From contig NZ_BCUT01000001.1 in NCBI RefSeq assembly GCF_001591365.1, positions 2,542,001 through 2,606,000 on the forward strand: a stretch of 64,000 nt of DNA. The letters are read 5' to 3'. A program made the position numbers and the translations under genes. The notes under the pieces are model-generated. The model had not been told where the DNA came from. It made no database searches and saw only the letters and a list, made by a program, of their open reading frames with translations. Positions 43,685-52,870 of this stretch are shown piece by piece. Position 1 is the stretch's first letter. Each line of letters opens with the position of its first letter. This DNA is from Variovorax paradoxus NBRC 15149. GTDB lineage: Bacteria; Pseudomonadota; Gammaproteobacteria; Burkholderiales; Burkholderiaceae_C.

Positions 43685-44191
43685 TTATGCGGCGGCCGCG
43701 GCCTTCGACGCATCGATCTTGCGGGCCAGCCATTGCAGGCCCGCCAGATGCTGCTGGTCGTGGCTGCAGAGGTAGTGGACAAGGCTGCGCATCGTGAGTG
43801 CCCCATAGCCTTCGAACACCGCCGTGCGCGCAAGTTGCACGTCCGTCAGGTTCGAGACGATGTCCATGGTCCGGGCACGCGCAATGCGGAATTCAGCGAG
43901 CACCTTTTCCGCGTCGGCCATGCCATAGGCACGCGCAATGGCGAGCGGCTCGCTGTCGATCGAGGCCAGCGTCGGATGGCTTTCTTCCAGCGTGCGGCGA
44001 AAGCGCACGTGATAACCCTCCACCTCGATGTCGCGCACATGGCAGAGCTGCTCGATGGCCGTGAAGGCCTCGCTGGGCACACCCTCCCACGAGGGCGGCG
44101 CCCAGTGCCGGAAGGCATGGGGAATGGCCGCGTAGTGGGCTTCGAGCTGCGAAGGAAATGCGGCAAGCGCTGCGAGGGTCGTGGGGTTCAT
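43685..44191 (-). CDS. DinB family protein
   Basis: The 168-residue protein has the four-helix DinB/YfiT fold. Three metal-binding histidines are expected; candidates are LCHVRDIE near residue 50 and CSHDQQHL near residue 145. Members act as thiol-dependent transferases or hydrolases or have unknown roles. It starts the leftward unit with the cobalamin adenosyltransferase and the secreted basic protein, and is divergent from the FAD-linked dehydrogenase. Confidence 0.88.
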   Translation of the reverse strand: MNPTTLAALAAFPSQLEAHYAAIPHAFRHWAPPSWEGVPSEAFTAIEQLCHVRDIEVEGYHVRFRRTLEESHPTLASIDSEPLAIARAYGMADAEKVLAEFRIARARTMDIVSNLTDVQLARTAVFEGYGALTMRSLVHYLCSHDQQHLAGLQWLARKIDASKAAAAA

Positions 44192-44277
44192 GGCTTTTTC
44201 CGAAGCGCATTATGGTGCGCGCTCCGTAAAATGGCCGGACAGAGCCCCGCCCCCCTTTCACGCCCAGGAGACGCCCG

Positions 44278-45702
44278 ATGAACGCCCCGACCCCAACCTC
44301 GCACCTGCTGCCGGAGCTTCATCTGCGCAATGTGCCCGACAGCCTGATCGAGGGCCTGAAAGCGCGCTTCGGCAGCAACTGTTCCACGGCCATGGCCGTG
44401 CGCACCCAGCATGGCCGCGACGAGTCCTCGTTCGATGCGCCGCCCCCCTCGGCCGTGGTGTTTGCCGAAAGCACGCAGGACGTGGCCGACGCGGTGAAGC
44501 TCGCAAGCGAGCACAGCGTGCCGGTCATTCCCTTTGGCGTGGGCTCGTCGCTCGAAGGCCACCTGCTGGCGGTGCAGGGCGGCATCAGCATCGACGTCTC
44601 GCGCATGAACCGCGTACTGTCGGTCAATGCCGACGACCTCACCGTGACCGTGCAGCCCGGCGTCACGCGCAAGCAGCTCAATGACGAGATCAAGAGCACG
44701 GGCCTGTTCTTTCCCATCGATCCGGGTGCGGACGCTTCCATCGGCGGCATGACCGCCACGCGCGCGAGCGGCACGAACGCGGTGCGCTACGGCACCATGC
44801 GCGAGAACGTGCTGGCGCTCGAAGTGGTCACGGCCAGCGGCGACGTGATCCGCACCGGCACGCGCGCGAAGAAGTCGTCGGCCGGCTACGACCTCACGCG
44901 CCTCATGGTGGGCAGCGAGGGCACGCTGGGCGTGGTCACCGAAGTCACGCTGCGCATCTACCCGCTGCCCGAGGCGGTGTCGGCCGCGATCTGCTCGTTC
45001 CCGAGCATCGAGGCCGCGGTGCGCACCACCATCGAGACCATCCAGCTCGGCGTGCCGATTGCGCGCGTGGAGCTGATCGACGTGAACACGGTGCGCATGG
45101 TCAACACCTACGCCAAGCTCGACCTGCGCGAAGAGCCGATGCTGCTGATGGAATTCCACGGCTCGCCGGCCGGCGTGAAGGAGCAGGCCGAGACGGTGCA
45201 GGAGCTCGCGAGCGGCCATGGCGGCAACGCCTTCGAATGGGCCAGCACGCCGGAAGAGCGCACACGCCTGTGGACCGCGCGGCACAACGCCTACTTTGCG
45301 GCTGTGCAGTCGCGCCCCGGCTGCCGCGTGATCTCGACCGACACCTGCGTGCCGATCTCGCGCCTGGCCGACTGCCTGCTCGACTCCGTGGCCGAAGCCG
45401 ATGCCAGCGGCATCCCCTACTTCCTGGTCGGCCACGTGGGCGACGGCAATTTCCACTTCGGCTACCTGCTCGACCCGAACATCCCCGAAGAGCGCGTGAA
45501 GGCCGAGGAACTGAACCATTCGCTCGTGAGCCGCGCACTGGCGCTCGAGGGCACCTGCACCGGCGAGCACGGCGTGGGGCTGCACAAGATGGACTTCCTG
45601 GTGACGGAAGCTGGCGTGGGTGCGATCGACATGATGCGCACGATCAAGCGCGCGCTCGACCCGAAGAACATCATGAATCCCGGAAAGATCTTCGCGCTCT
45701 GA
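44278..45702 (+). CDS. FAD-binding oxidoreductase, D-lactate dehydrogenase/GlcD type
   Basis: The 474-residue flavoenzyme belongs to the FAD-linked oxidase family that oxidises D-2-hydroxy acids. The PCMH-type FAD domain is seen in PFGVGSSLEGHL (about 82-93) and GADASIGGMTATRASGTNAVRYG, abbreviated here to its core GGMTATRASGT. The C-terminal cap has HVGDGNFHFGYL, with metal/substrate histidines, and TCTGEHGVGLHK. Single-gene organisation, without GlcE/GlcF, favours a D-lactate dehydrogenase (cytochrome) role. Strong terminator follows. Confidence 0.92.
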   Translation: MNAPTPTSHLLPELHLRNVPDSLIEGLKARFGSNCSTAMAVRTQHGRDESSFDAPPPSAVVFAESTQDVADAVKLASEHSVPVIPFGVGSSLEGHLLAVQGGISIDVSRMNRVLSVNADDLTVTVQPGVTRKQLNDEIKSTGLFFPIDPGADASIGGMTATRASGTNAVRYGTMRENVLALEVVTASGDVIRTGTRAKKSSAGYDLTRLMVGSEGTLGVVTEVTLRIYPLPEAVSAAICSFPSIEAAVRTTIETIQLGVPIARVELIDVNTVRMVNTYAKLDLREEPMLLMEFHGSPAGVKEQAETVQELASGHGGNAFEWASTPEERTRLWTARHNAYFAAVQSRPGCRVISTDTCVPISRLADCLLDSVAEADASGIPYFLVGHVGDGNFHFGYLLDPNIPEERVKAEELNHSLVSRALALEGTCTGEHGVGLHKMDFLVTEAGVGAIDMMRTIKRALDPKNIMNPGKIFAL

Positions 45703-45724
45703 TCCTTTCGGAAGCACGCCCATG

Positions 45725-45762
45725 AAAAAGCCCGGCGGCTCGCAAGAGCCCCGGGCTTTTTT
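45725..45762 (+). terminator. Strong rho-independent terminator, bidirectional
   Basis: GCCCGG (45730-45735) pairs with CCGGGC (45751-45756), and an inner GGCTC/GAGCC stem closes on the loop GCAA. The stem is flanked by A5 on the left and T6 on the right, so it can end both the dehydrogenase gene and the convergent lipoprotein gene. Confidence 0.88.
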
Positions 45763-45784
45763 GCCGCTGGCCGAACGCCTTGCC

Positions 45785-46684
45785 TTACCTGCGGCGGCGT
45801 GCGGGCGCCGGCTGCTCGGCCGGCACGTAGGTCTGCGACGGTGCCGCGCCGCCATCCACGCCGAGCCGGCCGCCGCCGCCCAGGCCCTGGCCGCGCACCG
45901 TCTGCGCCTTGTAGCTGCGCAGCGAACGGACCATCTGGTTGAACGCGTCCATGAAGGCCGCGGCAATCACCTTGCCTTGCGCCGTGTTGGTGTAGCCGCC
46001 GAGGCCGCCGCCGGCACTGCGGCCGGCCAGTGCACCGAAGGCGCCGAAATCGGTCTTGGAGGCGCTGCCTTCCGAAGCCGCGACCTGCACGCCCGAGCGG
46101 TTGTCGATGAGCGTCAGCAGCGCGCTGGCTTCCTTGGTCTGCATGTTGCCGCCGATGGTGGCCAGCGCGCGGCCCCGGCCGCCGCCGACCAGCCCGCCCA
46201 GCGCGCCGCCGATGCCGCCGGCATCGCTGTTGCTGAACACGATCTCGGGCGACAGGCCGTAGTCGGACGCCACCATCTGGCCGCGGCCGAAGTTGCTGCC
46301 GCCGCGCATTTCGCCCGACTGCATGAGCGCGCGCTCGCGCGTCATCGCGTTCATGCCGGCCGCGCCGCGCTCCACCACCACGAAGCAGTTCGACTGCTGC
46401 ACCAAGAGGCGCAGCAGGTTGGCCGTGGGCGGCAGGCGGTACTCGCCGGTGAGGATGGTGTACCAGCCGGCATTCACGTTCTCGATCAGCGAGACGGTGC
46501 CCAGCGGCGATTCGCAGCGCTCGAGCTGGCTGCTTTCGCCGGCGGTGGCGGAACCCGCGGCGCTGCCCGTGGCCATGGTCTTGGCCGACTGGCTGCCCAT
46601 CTGCATGTCGGTGGTCGCGCAACCGGTCAGCAGCAGTGCGCCGACGGCCACGGCCGCGAACGGAAACCTTGTCCTGAACTTCAT
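45785..46684 (-). CDS. CsgG-like outer-membrane lipoprotein
   Basis: The 299-residue protein has a lipoprotein signal (lipobox LLTGC at about residues 18-22) and a body resembling CsgG/HfaB, an outer-membrane secretion channel family: QSNCFVVVERGAAGMNAMTRER, in which NCFVVVERG is the conserved strand, and later SPEIVFSNSD. A Gly-rich stretch (GGIGGALGGLVGGGRGRA) and a Gly/Pro-rich C-terminus are unusual. No curli subunit genes adjoin, so it may be a stand-alone pore or a stress lipoprotein. The start at 46682-46684 has the site GGGAG. Confidence 0.85.
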   Translation of the reverse strand: MKFRTRFPFAAVAVGALLLTGCATTDMQMGSQSAKTMATGSAAGSATAGESSQLERCESPLGTVSLIENVNAGWYTILTGEYRLPPTANLLRLLVQQSNCFVVVERGAAGMNAMTRERALMQSGEMRGGSNFGRGQMVASDYGLSPEIVFSNSDAGGIGGALGGLVGGGRGRALATIGGNMQTKEASALLTLIDNRSGVQVAASEGSASKTDFGAFGALAGRSAGGGLGGYTNTAQGKVIAAAFMDAFNQMVRSLRSYKAQTVRGQGLGGGGRLGVDGGAAPSQTYVPAEQPAPARRRR

Positions 46685-46792
46685 GATGAACTCCCTCTCC
46701 TCGAGATCTGGTGTTGAAACGTCAGCGGCGAGGATACGCGTAAAAGATTGCAAGAATCAATCGCGCGAATGTCCGACTGGACGCGTCCGTAC

Positions 46793-47740
46793 CTAGGCCG
46801 TTCGGCGGATGCGCTCGATCAGCCCGTTGAGCGCCTCGATCGAGCCGAAGTGGATCGCCAGCTCGCCGCTCTCCTCCACCTTGCCGCCGCGCTTGCTGCG
46901 CTTCTTGATGCGGACCTCGACCTCGGCGGTCAGCAGGTCGGCCAGTTCCTCTTCCACGCGCTGCAGGTCGCGCGACTTCTCGCCGTCGTTGCTGCGGCGG
47001 GACGGCGTGAGGGTGAACTCGGCCGCCAGCCTTTTGACCAGCGCCTCGGCTTCGCGCACCGACATCTTCTTGGCCGCGATCTGGTTGGCGGCCGTGATCT
47101 GCGTGCCGCGGTCCAGCGAGAGCAGCGCGCGGGCATGGCCCATGTCGATGTCGCCGGCCATCAGCATCTGCTGCGCCGGCTCGGCCAGGTTCAGCAGCCG
47201 CAGCAGGTTGCTGGCCGCGCTGCGCGACCGGCCCACGGCCTGTGCAGCCGCTTCGTGAGTGAGCCCAAACTCTGAGACCAGGCGTTGCAGGCCTTGGGCT
47301 TCTTCGAGCGGATTGAGGTCTTCGCGCTGGATGTTCTCGATCAGCGACATGGCCGCCGCGGCCTCGTTGGGCACGTCGCGCACCAGCACCGGCACGCGGT
47401 CGAGGCCCGCGAGCCGGGCGGCGCGGAAGCGGCGCTCGCCCGCGATGATTTCGTATTCGGCGTTCTTGGCGGCAGCCGATTCGGCATCGAGCCGGCGCAC
47501 CAGGATCGGCTGCATGATGCCCTGCGCCTTGATGCTCTCGGCCAGCTCGTAGAGCGCGCCTTCGTCCATGCGGGTGCGCGGCTGGTAGACGCCGGCCACC
47601 ATCTCGTCGAGCATCAGCGTGTTCGGATTTTGCGCAGCGGCGCCTTCGTCGGTGCCGCTGGAGTCGGCGGACGGCGCGGCCGTGGGGCCGAGCAGCGCTT
47701 CGAGGCCGCGCCCCAGGCCCTTGGGTTTCTTGGTCGCCAT
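46793..47740 (-). CDS. parB: Chromosome partitioning protein ParB
   Basis: ParB binds parS and spreads along DNA as a CTP-dependent clamp. The 315-residue protein begins with KPKGLGRGLEALLG, the arginine-containing motif that stimulates ParA. The CTP-binding region includes IIAGERRFRAARLAG and SLIENIQREDLNPLEEA, and the HTH spans about 150-180 (THEAAAQAVGRSRSAASNLLRLL). The C-terminal dimerisation region ends the protein. The start ATG overlaps the upstream hydrolase stop by one base. Two parS sites are present at 50007 and 51091. Confidence 0.96.
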   Translation of the reverse strand: MATKKPKGLGRGLEALLGPTAAPSADSSGTDEGAAAQNPNTLMLDEMVAGVYQPRTRMDEGALYELAESIKAQGIMQPILVRRLDAESAAAKNAEYEIIAGERRFRAARLAGLDRVPVLVRDVPNEAAAAMSLIENIQREDLNPLEEAQGLQRLVSEFGLTHEAAAQAVGRSRSAASNLLRLLNLAEPAQQMLMAGDIDMGHARALLSLDRGTQITAANQIAAKKMSVREAEALVKRLAAEFTLTPSRRSNDGEKSRDLQRVEEELADLLTAEVEVRIKKRSKRGGKVEESGELAIHFGSIEALNGLIERIRRTA

Positions 47741-48291
47741 CAGTGCGTGTCTTTCGTCGAGATTTCGTTCAGTAGTTGCCGGCCCTGGGACCAGTCGCCC
47801 AGGCCGGATTCGGCGTTCAGGTGGCCACCCGCACCGGCGTCGACGAAGCGCGCGCCCCAGTCGGCAGCCATCTGGCGCGAGCGCGCGGCCTCGCAGTAGG
47901 GGTCGTCGTTGGCGGCGATCAGCACCGAGGCAAAGGGCAGCGGCTGGCGCACGATCGGCGCCCAGCCCGGAATCAGCTGGCGCAGGTCGTCGCGTTCGAC
48001 GTCGCCGGGTGCCACCAGCAGCGCGCCCCGCACCTTGTGCGTATTGCGCGAATGCGCAGCCCAGGCTGCAACGAGGATGCATCCCAGGCTGTGCGCCGCA
48101 AAGACCACGGGCTCGGGTGCCGCCAGCACCTCTTCCTCGAGCCGCGCGGACCAGTCGCCGCGCAGCGGCCGCATCCAGTCGTGCTGCTCGACGCGGTGGT
48201 CGCCGTGGACCGATTCCCAGCGGGTCTGCCAATGGCCGGGGCCGCTGTTCTGCCAACCCGGCAGCAGGAAGACGCGAGACAACACGCCCAT
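47740..48291 (-). CDS. RBBP9/YdeN-type alpha/beta hydrolase between parA and parB
   Basis: The 183-residue protein is a small serine hydrolase of the RBBP9/YdeN family: FLLPGWQNSGPGHWQ near the start, the nucleophile in AAHSLGC, Asp in AANDDPYC and the final His in GAGGHLN. It has no signal. Both ends overlap neighbours by one base (TGATG): its ATG shares a base with the parA stop, and its stop shares a base with the parB ATG. It is therefore tightly coupled to partitioning genes, though no link to chromosome segregation is known. Confidence 0.9.
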   Translation of the reverse strand: MGVLSRVFLLPGWQNSGPGHWQTRWESVHGDHRVEQHDWMRPLRGDWSARLEEEVLAAPEPVVFAAHSLGCILVAAWAAHSRNTHKVRGALLVAPGDVERDDLRQLIPGWAPIVRQPLPFASVLIAANDDPYCEAARSRQMAADWGARFVDAGAGGHLNAESGLGDWSQGRQLLNEISTKDTH

Positions 48292-49205
48292 CAGAAGCTT
48301 TTCTCGCCCGAATCGGGGCCGCCTGCCGGCGACAGCACATCCTCCGGGACCGCCAGGTTGGGCGGCGCGACCGGCCCGACCGGCGCAATGGGCGGCGCAA
48401 CGGCACCGGATGCGAAGGCGCTGGCGGGCGGCATCTTCTCGACCAGCTCCTTGGCAAAGGCAACGAAGGCCTGGCTGCCGCGCGCGGCCGGATCGAACAC
48501 CACGCCCGGCAGGCCATAGCTGGGCGCTTCGGCCAGCCGCACATTGCGCGGGATCACGGTGTCGAACACCTTGTCGCCGAAGTGGGCCTTGAGCTGCTCG
48601 CTCACCTGCTGCTGCAGCGTGATGCGCGGATCGAACATCACGCGCAGCAGGCCGATGATCTGCAGGTTCTTGTTGAGGTTGGCATGCACCTGCTTGATGG
48701 TGTTGACCAGGTCCGTGAGCCCCTCGAGCGCGAAGTACTCGCACTGCATCGGCACGATCACGCCGTGGGCGGCGCACAGGCCGTTGAGCGTCAGCAGGCT
48801 CAGGCTCGGCGGGCAGTCGATCAGCACAAAGTCGTACTCGGCGCCCACCGTCGCAAGTGCGGTGCGCAAGCGCTTTTCGCGGCGGTCGAGCGCCACCATT
48901 TCGACTTCGGCGCCGGCCAGCTCGCGGTTGGCACCGAGCACGTCGTAGCCACAGCCGCCCTCCACCAGCTTGTCGGCCTTGACGCGCGCCTCGGCCACCG
49001 AAGCCGACTCGAGCAGCACGTCGTACACCGTGAGCTCCAGCTGGCGCTTGTCGATGCCCGAACCCATGGTTGCATTGCCTTGGGGATCGAGGTCGATCAT
49101 CAGCACCCGCTGGCCCACCTTGGCCAGGCCGGCGGCCAGGTTGACGGTGGTTGTGGTCTTGCCGACGCCGCCCTTTTGGTTGGCAATGCAGAAAATCTTG
49201 GCCAT
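48291..49205 (-). CDS. parA: Chromosome partitioning ATPase ParA
   Basis: ParA is a DNA-binding ATPase that moves ParB-parS complexes. The 304-residue protein starts MAKIFCIANQKGGVGKTT with the deviant Walker A motif and has FVLIDCPPSLSLL as Walker B. The core ends near residue 255; a Pro/Ala-rich tail of about 45 residues (PPIAPVGPVAPPNLA) extends beyond the usual length. It lies 7 bp after the LysE-type gene and is coupled to the hydrolase and parB. Confidence 0.96.
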   Translation of the reverse strand: MAKIFCIANQKGGVGKTTTTVNLAAGLAKVGQRVLMIDLDPQGNATMGSGIDKRQLELTVYDVLLESASVAEARVKADKLVEGGCGYDVLGANRELAGAEVEMVALDRREKRLRTALATVGAEYDFVLIDCPPSLSLLTLNGLCAAHGVIVPMQCEYFALEGLTDLVNTIKQVHANLNKNLQIIGLLRVMFDPRITLQQQVSEQLKAHFGDKVFDTVIPRNVRLAEAPSYGLPGVVFDPAARGSQAFVAFAKELVEKMPPASAFASGAVAPPIAPVGPVAPPNLAVPEDVLSPAGGPDSGEKSF

Positions 49206-49212
49206 ATGAGGA

Positions 49213-49827
49213 TCAGCGGGAAATGGCGAGCTTGATGCCGAAGGCGATCAGGAAGACGCCCGCGAGCTTTTCGAGCCTGCCCGAAATGCGCGGATTGGCG
49301 CGGATGCGCTCCGCCAGGAAGTGCGTGAGCAGCGTCGACGTGAGGCCGTAGAGGAAGGTCAGCGCGGCGATTGTCACCGCCATGGCACCGAAAGTGACCA
49401 CGCCCTGGTGGCGCGCAGGGTCGACGAACAGCGGAAAGAAGGCCATGTAGAACACGATGGCCTTGGGATTCAGCAAGGTGATGGCCAGCGCCTGGCGCAT
49501 GAAGTGGCTGGGGCGGATGTTGAGGATGGGTGCCGCGCCGGGCTTGGCCAGCAGCATCTTGGCGCCCAACCATGCCAGGTAGACGGCGCCCAGCCACTGC
49601 ACCGCCTTGAATGCGGCCGGATAGGCCGCCAGCACGGCCGCCACGCCCGCCACCGCCGCCCACATCAGGAACTGGTCGCCGACGATCACGCCCAAGGTGG
49701 CCGCCAGGCCGCCACGGATTCCGCCTTTGCTGGTCGAGGTGATCAACGCGAGGTTGCCCGGACCGGGAATCAGGAGAAAGAGGACGATGGCGGCGACGAA
49801 TGCGCCGTAGTCAGCAATGCCGAACAT
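49213..49827 (-). CDS. LysE/RhtB family exporter
   Basis: The 204-residue membrane protein has about six hydrophobic segments and the family motif LFLLIPGPGNLALI near the start, with the conserved PGP. It probably exports an amino acid or homoserine lactone-type compound. The second half includes NPKAIVFYMAFFPLFVDP, the LysE signature. It lies between rsmG (115 bp upstream) and parA (7 bp downstream) and is probably cotranscribed with parA. Confidence 0.92.
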   Translation of the reverse strand: MFGIADYGAFVAAIVLFLLIPGPGNLALITSTSKGGIRGGLAATLGVIVGDQFLMWAAVAGVAAVLAAYPAAFKAVQWLGAVYLAWLGAKMLLAKPGAAPILNIRPSHFMRQALAITLLNPKAIVFYMAFFPLFVDPARHQGVVTFGAMAVTIAALTFLYGLTSTLLTHFLAERIRANPRISGRLEKLAGVFLIAFGIKLAISR

Positions 49828-49942
49828 GGGATTTGCCTCGAAAAGGAGAGCCAGGGGGAGGCGTCGAGTCTAAGCGAGGCCGGCCCGGCGAGGATCGTTC
49901 GGCACCGGCTTTCACCGATGCGGCGACCTCTTTTTTGGCGAT

Positions 49943-50584
49943 TCAGGCCGCTTCCTGGCGCGCCCAAACGATGCAGCGCTCGGCGTCTAGGCCGGGAACA
50001 GTCAATTGTTCCACGTGAAACACCGCGATACCCTGAGGCAAGGCGGCGAGCTCATCGGTGGGCATCTTGCCTTTCATGGCCAGCCAGACACCGCCCGGCG
50101 CGAGCAGGTGCCGCGAACCGTTGAAGAAATCAGGCAGCGAGGCAAAGGCCCGGGAGCTGATGACTTCATAGCTGCCCGTCAGCGATTCGACGCGCGCATG
50201 CAGACCGCGCAGGTTGGGCAATTCGAGCTCGGCCGCCACCTGCTGGACGAAGGCCGCCTTCTTGGCCACGGCGTCGAGGCAGCTCACCTCAAGGTCTGGC
50301 CGCAGGACGGCAATCACCACGCCCGGCAGGCCACCGCCCGATCCCACGTCGAGCAGCTTGCCCTTCCCTGCCCATTCGCGCTGCAGCGGCGCCACGGCCG
50401 CGAGGCTGTCGAGCAGATGGTGCGTCAGCACGCTGGCCGGATCGCGCAGCGCCGTGAGGTTGTAGACCTTGTTCCACTTGAGCATCAGCGTGCCGTAGGC
50501 CAGCAGCTGTTCCGCCTGCGCATCGGACAAGGCCGTGCCCAGGGCTGCCGCGCCCTGGCGCAGCGTGTCGATGGGCGCGCTCAT
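49943..50584 (-). CDS. rsmG: 16S rRNA (guanine-527-N7)-methyltransferase RsmG
   Basis: RsmG methylates G527 of 16S rRNA in the 530 loop using S-adenosylmethionine; its loss gives low-level streptomycin resistance. The 213-residue protein has the SAM motif [16 protein letters not shown] and the family segments YNLTALRDP and [11 protein letters not shown]. Its start overlaps the mnmG stop by ATGA. The 3' part encodes a near-perfect parS site in VFHVEQL (50007-50022). Confidence 0.95.
   Translation of the reverse strand: MSAPIDTLRQGAAALGTALSDAQAEQLLAYGTLMLKWNKVYNLTALRDPASVLTHHLLDSLAAVAPLQREWAGKGKLLDVGSGGGLPGVVIAVLRPDLEVSCLDAVAKKAAFVQQVAAELELPNLRGLHARVESLTGSYEVISSRAFASLPDFFNGSRHLLAPGGVWLAMKGKMPTDELAALPQGIAVFHVEQLTVPGLDAERCIVWARQEAA
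50007..50022. promoter_or_regulatory. parS site (inside rsmG)
   Basis: TGTTCCACGTGAAACA matches the ParB-binding consensus TGTTNCACGTGAAACA at every fixed position. It lies within the rsmG coding sequence, about 2.3 kb from parB. Confidence 0.9.
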
Positions 50585-52539
50585 TGGGCGGGCTGCGATT
50601 CTGCGGCGGCTTCCGTGGCGGCGTCGCGGTTGAATGCCTTGTGGCCACCTTTTCGCAAATGGATCATCAACAGGGAAATTGCGGCGGGCGTGACACCCGA
50701 AATGCGCGACGCCAGGCCCAGGGTTTCAGGCCGGTGCTTGTCGAGCTTCTGGCGAACCTCGAAACTCAGCGCCTTGACCTGGCTGTAGTCGAAGTCGGCC
50801 GGCAGGCGCAGGTTCTCGAAATGCGCAGCGCGTTCTACTTCGTCGTGCTGGCGCTCGATGTAGCCAGAGTACTTGGCCGAGATCTCGATCTGCTCGATCT
50901 CGATTTCACTGAGCGGCGACCCTGCGCTGTACTTTCCTCCGTCCAGCGACATCAGCGTCTCGTAGTTCACATCGGGCCGGCGCAGCAGGTCGGCCAGGTT
51001 GTATTCGTGCTCGATGGCCTTGCCGAGCACGCGCTCCGATTCGGCAGCGGGCAGGTTGCGCGGATTCACCCAGATCGACTTGAGCCGTTCTGTTTCACGT
51101 GAAACAGTGTCGCGCTTACGGCTGAAAGCATCCCAGCGCGCATCGTCCACCAAGCCCAGCTTGCGCCCTGCTTCGGTCAAGCGCATGTCGGCGTTGTCCT
51201 CGCGCAGCTGCAGCCGGAACTCGGCGCGGCTCGTGAACATGCGGTACGGCTCGGTCACGCCCTTGGTGATCAGGTCGTCGACCAGCACGCCCAGGTAGGC
51301 CTCGTCGCGGCGCGGCAACCAGGCCTCCTCGCCGCGGCACTGCAGCGCCGCATTGATGCCGGCAAACAGGCCCTGGGCCGCCGCCTCTTCGTAGCCGGTG
51401 GTGCCGTTGATCTGCCCGGCAAAGAACAGGCCCTTGATCGAACGCGTCTCGAAGCTGCTCTTGAGTTCGCGCGGATCGAAGTAGTCGTACTCGATCGCGT
51501 AGCCGGGCCGAAGAATGTGGGCGTTCTCCAGGCCCGGCATCGAGCGCACGAGTTGGTACTGGATGTCGAACGGCAGGCTGGTCGAGATGCCGTTGGGGTA
51601 GTACTCGTTGGTCGTCAGGCCTTCGGGCTCGAGAAAGATCTGGTGGCTTTCCTTGTCGGCAAAGCGGTTGATCTTGTCTTCGACGCTCGGGCAGTAGCGC
51701 GGACCGACGCCGTCGATCTTGCCGGTGAACATCGGGCTGCGGTCGAAGCCCGAGCGGATGATGTCGTGGGTGCGCGCATTGGTGTGGGTGATCCAGCACG
51801 GCATCTGCTGCGGATGCATGTCGGCCCGGCCCATGAAGCTGAACACCGGCATCGGCCCTGCCCCGCCCGGCATGCCGTCGCCGGCTTGCTCGGTGCACTT
51901 CGAAAAGTCGATGCTCCGGCCGTCCAGCCGCGGCGGCGTGCCGGTCTTCAGCCGGCCCTGCGGCAGCTTGAGCTCCTTGAGCCGGGCCGACAGGCTGACC
52001 GCCGGCGGATCGCCCGCGCGGCCGGCCTGGTAGTTGTCCAGGCCCACATGGATGCGGCCGTCGAGAAAAGTCCCGGCGGTGAGCACCACCGTGCGCGCAC
52101 GAAAGGCAATGCCCACCTGCGTGACGGCGCCGACCACGCGGTCGCCCTCCACCATCAGGTCATCGACGGCCTGCTGGAACAGGCTCAGGTTCGGCTGGTT
52201 CTCCAGGCGATGGCGGATCGCGGCCTTGTACAGCACACGGTCGGCCTGCGCGCGGGTCGCGCGCACCGCCGGGCCCTTGCTCGAATTGAGAATGCGAAAC
52301 TGGATGCCCGCCTCGTCGGTGGCAATGGCCATGGCGCCGCCCAGCGCATCCACCTCTTTCACGAGGTGGCCCTTGCCGATGCCGCCGATCGACGGGTTGC
52401 AGCTCATCTGCCCCAGCGTCTCGATGTTGTGGGAGAGCAGCAGCGTCTTGGCGCCCATGCGCGCAGCGGCCAGCGCGGCTTCGGTGCCGGCATGGCCACC
52501 GCCGACGACGATCACATCGAATTCTTCGGGGTACAGCAT
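50581..52539 (-). CDS. mnmG: tRNA uridine 5-carboxymethylaminomethyl modification enzyme MnmG (GidA)
   Basis: MnmG, with MnmE, installs the carboxymethylaminomethyl group on the wobble uridine of several tRNAs. The 652-residue FAD protein starts [20 protein letters not shown] with the FAD motif [10 protein letters not shown] and has [10 protein letters not shown] and [13 protein letters not shown], both family signatures. The ATG at 52537-52539 is chosen; a GTG six codons upstream is possible. A perfect parS lies within the gene (51091-51106), encoding VSRET. Confidence 0.96.
   Translation of the reverse strand: MLYPEEFDVIVVGGGHAGTEAALAAARMGAKTLLLSHNIETLGQMSCNPSIGGIGKGHLVKEVDALGGAMAIATDEAGIQFRILNSSKGPAVRATRAQADRVLYKAAIRHRLENQPNLSLFQQAVDDLMVEGDRVVGAVTQVGIAFRARTVVLTAGTFLDGRIHVGLDNYQAGRAGDPPAVSLSARLKELKLPQGRLKTGTPPRLDGRSIDFSKCTEQAGDGMPGGAGPMPVFSFMGRADMHPQQMPCWITHTNARTHDIIRSGFDRSPMFTGKIDGVGPRYCPSVEDKINRFADKESHQIFLEPEGLTTNEYYPNGISTSLPFDIQYQLVRSMPGLENAHILRPGYAIEYDYFDPRELKSSFETRSIKGLFFAGQINGTTGYEEAAAQGLFAGINAALQCRGEEAWLPRRDEAYLGVLVDDLITKGVTEPYRMFTSRAEFRLQLREDNADMRLTEAGRKLGLVDDARWDAFSRKRDTVSRETERLKSIWVNPRNLPAAESERVLGKAIEHEYNLADLLRRPDVNYETLMSLDGGKYSAGSPLSEIEIEQIEISAKYSGYIERQHDEVERAAHFENLRLPADFDYSQVKALSFEVRQKLDKHRPETLGLASRISGVTPAAISLLMIHLRKGGHKAFNRDAATEAAAESQPAQ
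51091..51106. promoter_or_regulatory. parS site (inside mnmG)
   Basis: TGTTTCACGTGAAACA is the perfect 16-bp palindromic parS. It is embedded in mnmG, about 3.4 kb upstream of parB. Confidence 0.95.
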
Positions 52540-52691
52540 TTGAAAGAGGGGGCGCACTACTGACGCGTGCGCTGCGCAAAGGGGGCACCGATTTTAATCG
52601 GGGGTGCCGGTTTGCGTTCGAAATGCGGGCAATATGGTTAATGGCGCCTAAACCACCCAGAACCCGGCCGATCCCTCTTATATGTTGGGAA

Positions 52692-52716
52692 GTTTGCTAT
52701 TATTTTTATAGCAAAC
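52692..52716. repeat. AT-rich hairpin, Comamonadaceae-type intergenic repeat
   Basis: GTTTGCTAT (52692-52700) and ATAGCAAAC (52708-52716) form a perfect 9-bp stem with a 7-base T-rich loop. It lies in an otherwise gene-free gap and is strikingly AT-rich. As a terminator it could serve the leftward 48-codon gene. Similar TTTGCTAT hairpins are, to my recollection, dispersed in Comamonadaceae genomes. Confidence 0.6.
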
Positions 52717-52723
52717 TCGACAC

Positions 52724-52870
52724 TCAGGCGTGCCGCCGGCGCGAGCGATGCTCTGGAAGCTGCCAGTGCGTCTGCGTCACCAGCAGCACGCGCACCACGC
52801 GATGCGCCGGGCTCTGCAGCAGCAAGCCGAGCGGACGGGGCCGCGGCCAGACGGGTGCCGGATGCTGCAT
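52724..52870 (-). CDS. Possible small protein downstream of DUF1328 gene
   Basis: A 48-codon frame starts at an ATG that overlaps the stop codon of the DUF1328 gene by one base (TGATG) and ends just before an AT-rich hairpin. The product is basic with a central hydrophobic part (LLLQSPAHRVVRVLLVTQTH) and an Arg/His-rich end. Translational coupling and position support it, but there is no known family and its codon pattern is not decisive. Confidence 0.4.
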   Translation of the reverse strand: MQHPAPVWPRPRPLGLLLQSPAHRVVRVLLVTQTHWQLPEHRSRRRHA

